Source: Lachnospiraceae bacterium
Lineage (GTDB): Bacteria; Bacillota; Clostridia; Lachnospirales; Lachnospiraceae
DNA: 9,211 bases
Reading direction: 5' to 3'
Assembly (NCBI GenBank): GCA_017477005.1
Contig: JAFUXY010000165.1
Location: 1-9,211, forward strand
Shown here: in pieces, positions 7,057 to 9,211 of the stretch
How the letters are laid out: each line of letters starts with the position of its first letter
How positions within the stretch are numbered: the first letter of the stretch is position 1
Program-made: the position numbers and the translations under genes
Notes under the pieces: model-generated
Seen by the model: only the letters and a program-made list of their open reading frames with translations
Told to the model about the DNA's origin: nothing
Databases searched by the model: none

Positions 7057-8795
7057 TAGTCGTCGTACGCTCCGGTGTCTTCCAATTTGAAGAAGCTGAT
7101 CAGTTCGTCCAGGTTCGCAGCCATATCCTGCAGGTCGGTAGCGGAACGATTGATGATCTCAAAGGTCGCGTTCAATTCCTCGACAGAAGCGTTGGTCTGC
7201 TGCGTGGCAGCGGCATTCTCCTGAGAAATCGCCGACAGATCGGAAATGATCTCCACCAGATTGTCTTTTGATTTGTTCACGGCGTCGATTCGCTTGTTGA
7301 TCATATTGGTACCCTGGGATACCTTGTCTACCTCTACCAGCATGCTGTCCATATCTTCCTTGGTCTCATCGAGCTGCTCGCTCTGGACGGCAAACGCCTC
7401 GTTGAGCTCGCCGACCGTGCTCACGGACTCCTTGGAGCCTTCTACGAGCTTCGCCACGATTTCAGAAATCTGCGTGGCGGCTTCCTTGGACTGCTCAGCC
7501 AGAGACCGGATCTCGTCGGCCACGACTGCGAAGCCCTTGCCCGCTTCACCGGCACGCGCCGCTTCGATGGACGCATTCAAGGACAACAGGTTGGTCTGTG
7601 AAGAAATGTCGTCGATGATGCCTGCCGCCTTGGCGATATTCTGAACCGATTCATCGGTCGTCATAATGTTTCCTTCGATGACCTTCATCGACGAAACGAC
7701 TTGTTCATTGTGCTTGATCAGGTTGGTCAGAGCCTTTATCGTATTGTCTGCCGCGGTTTTCATGTTGTCTGTCGCTTCGCTCAGCGTGTTGATCTCTTCG
7801 CTCACGCCGTCAATATCCATCCCCATGCTGGACGTATCCTCGGCAGAGGTCTGGACGCTTTCCGCCTGAGACACAGCGCCCTTGGAAATGTCCTCCACGG
7901 CTTGGGAGACCTGTGCCGAAGCCTGCGAAGCCTGTTCGGAGGAATTGGACAGCTCCGTACCGGAGGTCGAAACATCGTTGGATAGCTTGGCGGAATCCGT
8001 AATAACGGAATGAAGCTTCCTCGCCAGATTCTCCGAACTCTCTGCGATGGTACCCAGTTCGTCGTTGCGGTTCAGCGATGCCTCGGAAAAAGTAACCCAC
8101 AGATTTCCGGAAGCCATCCGTGTGATGCCGCGGACGATATCTTTCATGGCTGTCGCGCTGCTCCGATATAAGTAGGCGCCGATTGCGATAAATACAGCAA
8201 CGCAGAGCACCGCGCAGAGAATGAATTTCGTCACGATCTGACGAACGTGCTTGTTGATGTCGTCTGTTTTGCGGAAGGCCACGGTCATGCCGCTGATCTT
8301 GCCGGAGTCATCGACGACCGGCGCATAGGCGCCGGAATAGAGCTGGCCTGCCACGGTATAGTTTTCGCGGTAATAGGTTTGCCCGCTCACCACGACCTTT
8401 TGATAAATATCATCCGGGGCCGTGGTGTCGGAATTCTTTCGGCCGACCGGAGACCCTTCGACCGTTGTAATCGCGCGGATATTGTCATAGAAGATGGCGT
8501 AGTCTAAGCCTGTACGCTGCTTGAGCGTGCCAACGAACTCGCCTTTGAACGCATGCTCGCCCTTCCACAGAACATCGTCTTCATCCAAATTCCAGTCGCC
8601 CGGATACATGCGTTCGATTTCGTCCGCCATCTGGATGGCGGCTGTGTTCAAGGTCTCCTCGACGAGACTTGCGTACACTCCGCTCACTTCAATACCGCCT
8701 AAGGTCGTAAGTATGGTCGCGACAGCGATACACGCGATCACAGAAATAAGCACCACCTTAAGCACCAGTTTCCCGTTTCTTTTTTTCCCTTTCAT
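7056..8795 (-). CDS. Methyl-accepting chemotaxis protein with single-Cache sensor
   Basis: This is a 579-residue transmembrane chemoreceptor. Membrane helix 1 is at about 12-33 and helix 2 at about 189-210. The extracytoplasmic region between them resembles a single Cache domain (sCache_3 type): [15 protein letters not shown] (66-80), [16 protein letters not shown] (97-112), and [23 protein letters not shown] (138-160, with DDSGKISGM after it). A HAMP linker follows (about 211-262, RMASGNL). The long helical signalling domain then runs to about 570. The hairpin tip that contacts CheA and CheW is clear: [33 protein letters not shown] around 393-425, then [11 protein letters not shown]. By family knowledge it senses a small extracellular ligand and controls CheA activity. 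The end LEDTGAYDD lacks a CheR-tethering pentapeptide. ATG 8793-8795 follows an AAAGGA site about ten bases upstream and a strong extended -10 promoter. No che genes are in the window, so it is a dispersed receptor gene. Confidence 0.96.
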   Translation of the reverse strand: MKGKKRNGKLVLKVVLISVIACIAVATILTTLGGIEVSGVYASLVEETLNTAAIQMADEIERMYPGDWNLDEDDVLWKGEHAFKGEFVGTLKQRTGLDYAIFYDNIRAITTVEGSPVGRKNSDTTAPDDIYQKVVVSGQTYYRENYTVAGQLYSGAYAPVVDDSGKISGMTVAFRKTDDINKHVRQIVTKFILCAVLCVAVFIAIGAYLYRSSATAMKDIVRGITRMASGNLWVTFSEASLNRNDELGTIAESSENLARKLHSVITDSAKLSNDVSTSGTELSNSSEQASQASAQVSQAVEDISKGAVSQAESVQTSAEDTSSMGMDIDGVSEEINTLSEATDNMKTAADNTIKALTNLIKHNEQVVSSMKVIEGNIMTTDESVQNIAKAAGIIDDISSQTNLLSLNASIEAARAGEAGKGFAVVADEIRSLAEQSKEAATQISEIVAKLVEGSKESVSTVGELNEAFAVQSEQLDETKEDMDSMLVEVDKVSQGTNMINKRIDAVNKSKDNLVEIISDLSAISQENAAATQQTNASVEELNATFEIINRSATDLQDMAANLDELISFFKLEDTGAYDD

Positions 8796-8870
8796 TTCTC
8801 AAGAATCCTTTCTATGCCGTCGAGTAAGCGAATGTGCTTTTCGACAAATGTCCCTAAAGCTACAAATTAC

Positions 8871-8899
8871 ATTATAGCATGCTTTCAAAAAAAAGAAAA
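8871..8899 (-). promoter_or_regulatory. Extended -10 sigma-A promoter for the chemoreceptor (and probably the kinase)
   Basis: Read on the minus strand, TGCTATAAT (8871-8879) gives a perfect -10 box with the extended TGn motif. The -35 position at 17-base spacing holds only TTTTCT (8894-8899, 3/6), which an extended -10 can compensate for. The transcript would carry a leader of about 70 bases before the ATG at 8795. The palindrome AGCATGCT (8876-8883) overlaps the extended -10. I did not find a convincing sigma-D/sigma-28 type motility promoter. Confidence 0.72.
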
Positions 8900-8900
8900 G

Positions 8901-8919
8901 CGTCAAAATTATGTTGACG
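8901..8919. repeat. Inverted repeat CGTCAA-N7-TTGACG, candidate operator
   Basis: CGTCAA (8901-8906) and TTGACG (8914-8919) form a perfect 6-bp inverted repeat with a 7-base A/T-rich spacer, midway between two divergent genes. The right arm doubles as the best -35 box for the rightward gene, and the left arm abuts the -35 region of the leftward promoter. A dimeric regulator bound here could affect both directions, but no regulator gene is visible. Confidence 0.5.
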
Positions 8920-8943
8920 TAAACAAGGAATTTAGTGTAGTAT
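8914..8943 (+). promoter_or_regulatory. Candidate promoter for the rightward membrane protein gene
   Basis: TTGACG (8914-8919, 5/6) is followed by an 18-base spacer and TAGTAT (8938-8943, 4/6). A better -10 hexamer, TATAAA (8941-8946), overlaps it but would give a 21-base spacer. The direct repeat TAAACAAG (8920-8927 and 8943-8950) and the inverted repeat AGTAT-N7-ATACT (8939-8955) overlap the core, suggesting regulated use. Confidence 0.5.
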
Positions 8944-9020
8944 AAACAAGATACTGTAAAATGGTTACGGAACTGCATGGAAAAGGGAGGGTCAGTTTCA
9001 TTTTAGGAAGGCGGGAAAGT

Positions 9021-9211
9021 ATGAGAAAGAAAAAACAGGTGCAGGGCGGCGTGCACGAAGCGAAGCGCAGCATCAGCAAACAGCTATTGTCAATCGAGGT
9101 TCCGATGATAGCATTGTTCATTATTGTGGTGGCCGTTGTCATTTTCATCGAAGCCAGAAGCGGTCTGATGGATGAAGCACTGTCCAATCTGGAAAATGAA
9201 TCCAAAGCCAA
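9021..9211 (+). CDS. Probable methyl-accepting chemotaxis protein, N-terminal fragment
   Basis: Sixty-three codons are visible and the frame is open at the right edge. The protein starts with a positively charged cytoplasmic stretch (MRKKKQVQGGVHEAKRSISKQ). A single membrane helix follows (about 25-45, VPMIALFIIVVAVVIFIEA), then an amphipathic segment that would begin an extracytoplasmic sensor (RSGLMDEALSNLENESKA). This layout and wording are typical of the start of Clostridia chemoreceptors with Cache sensors, but could also belong to a sensor kinase or GGDEF protein, because the diagnostic domains lie beyond the window. ATG 9021 is chosen for the AGGAAGG site (9005-9011) nine bases upstream. 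The frame is open back to an ATG at 8961, but that codon has no ribosome site. The gene is divergent from the first chemoreceptor across a 225-bp regulatory gap. Confidence 0.72.
   Translation, partial: MRKKKQVQGGVHEAKRSISKQLLSIEVPMIALFIIVVAVVIFIEARSGLMDEALSNLENESKA

Noticed and set aside
7246..7985. Several plus-strand frames of about 65-130 codons opposite the chemoreceptor signalling domain.
   Set aside because: The conserved receptor hairpin is coded on the minus strand. These frames lack ribosome sites and any recognisable family motif.
8977..9006. A nine-codon frame (MEKGGSVSF) in the leader of the rightward gene, as a possible leader peptide.
   Set aside because: It has no ribosome site of its own, no run of regulatory codons, and no alternative hairpins around it. 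It is too short to support.

Overview
The window looks like chromosomal DNA from a motile, Gram-positive, anaerobic-type Firmicute, most likely in the Clostridia (Lachnospiraceae-like). This is inferred from AGGAG-type ribosome binding sites, roughly balanced base composition, Clostridia-style chemoreceptor and hybrid-kinase architectures, and an AAA-ATPase/PD-(D/E)XK protein of a type common in gut and oral Clostridia and Bacteroidetes. I see no rRNA, tRNA, CRISPR array, insertion sequence or phage gene.

Layout, left to right. (1) 1-2076, plus strand: the 3' end of a diguanylate cyclase (GGDEF) gene overlaps the start of malQ (4-alpha-glucanotransferase) by ATGA. The pair ends at a strong intrinsic terminator. 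(2) 2128-3855, plus strand: a self-contained unit with a near-consensus sigma-A promoter, a 532-residue AAA-ATPase/PD-(D/E)XK protein of unknown role, and a terminator. (3) 3768-8876, minus strand: a probable two-gene unit read right to left. A membrane chemoreceptor (7056-8795) comes first, followed by a large hybrid sensor kinase with two receiver domains (3860-6934). The 121-nt gap between them holds nested inverted repeats. The kinase converges on the ATPase gene, and two hairpins in the convergent junction can stop transcription; one lies inside the ATPase coding sequence. (4) 8796-9211: a 225-bp divergent regulatory region with two inverted repeats and a direct repeat, then the start of a membrane protein, probably a second chemoreceptor, that runs off the window.

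Taken together this is a signalling-rich segment: c-di-GMP synthesis, a phosphorelay-type kinase and one or two chemoreceptors, next to an alpha-glucan metabolism gene. No component is new at the family level. The points most worth a second look are the coupling of a cyclase to malQ, the structured gap between receptor and kinase, the terminator buried in the ATPase gene, and the repeat-containing divergent promoter region.
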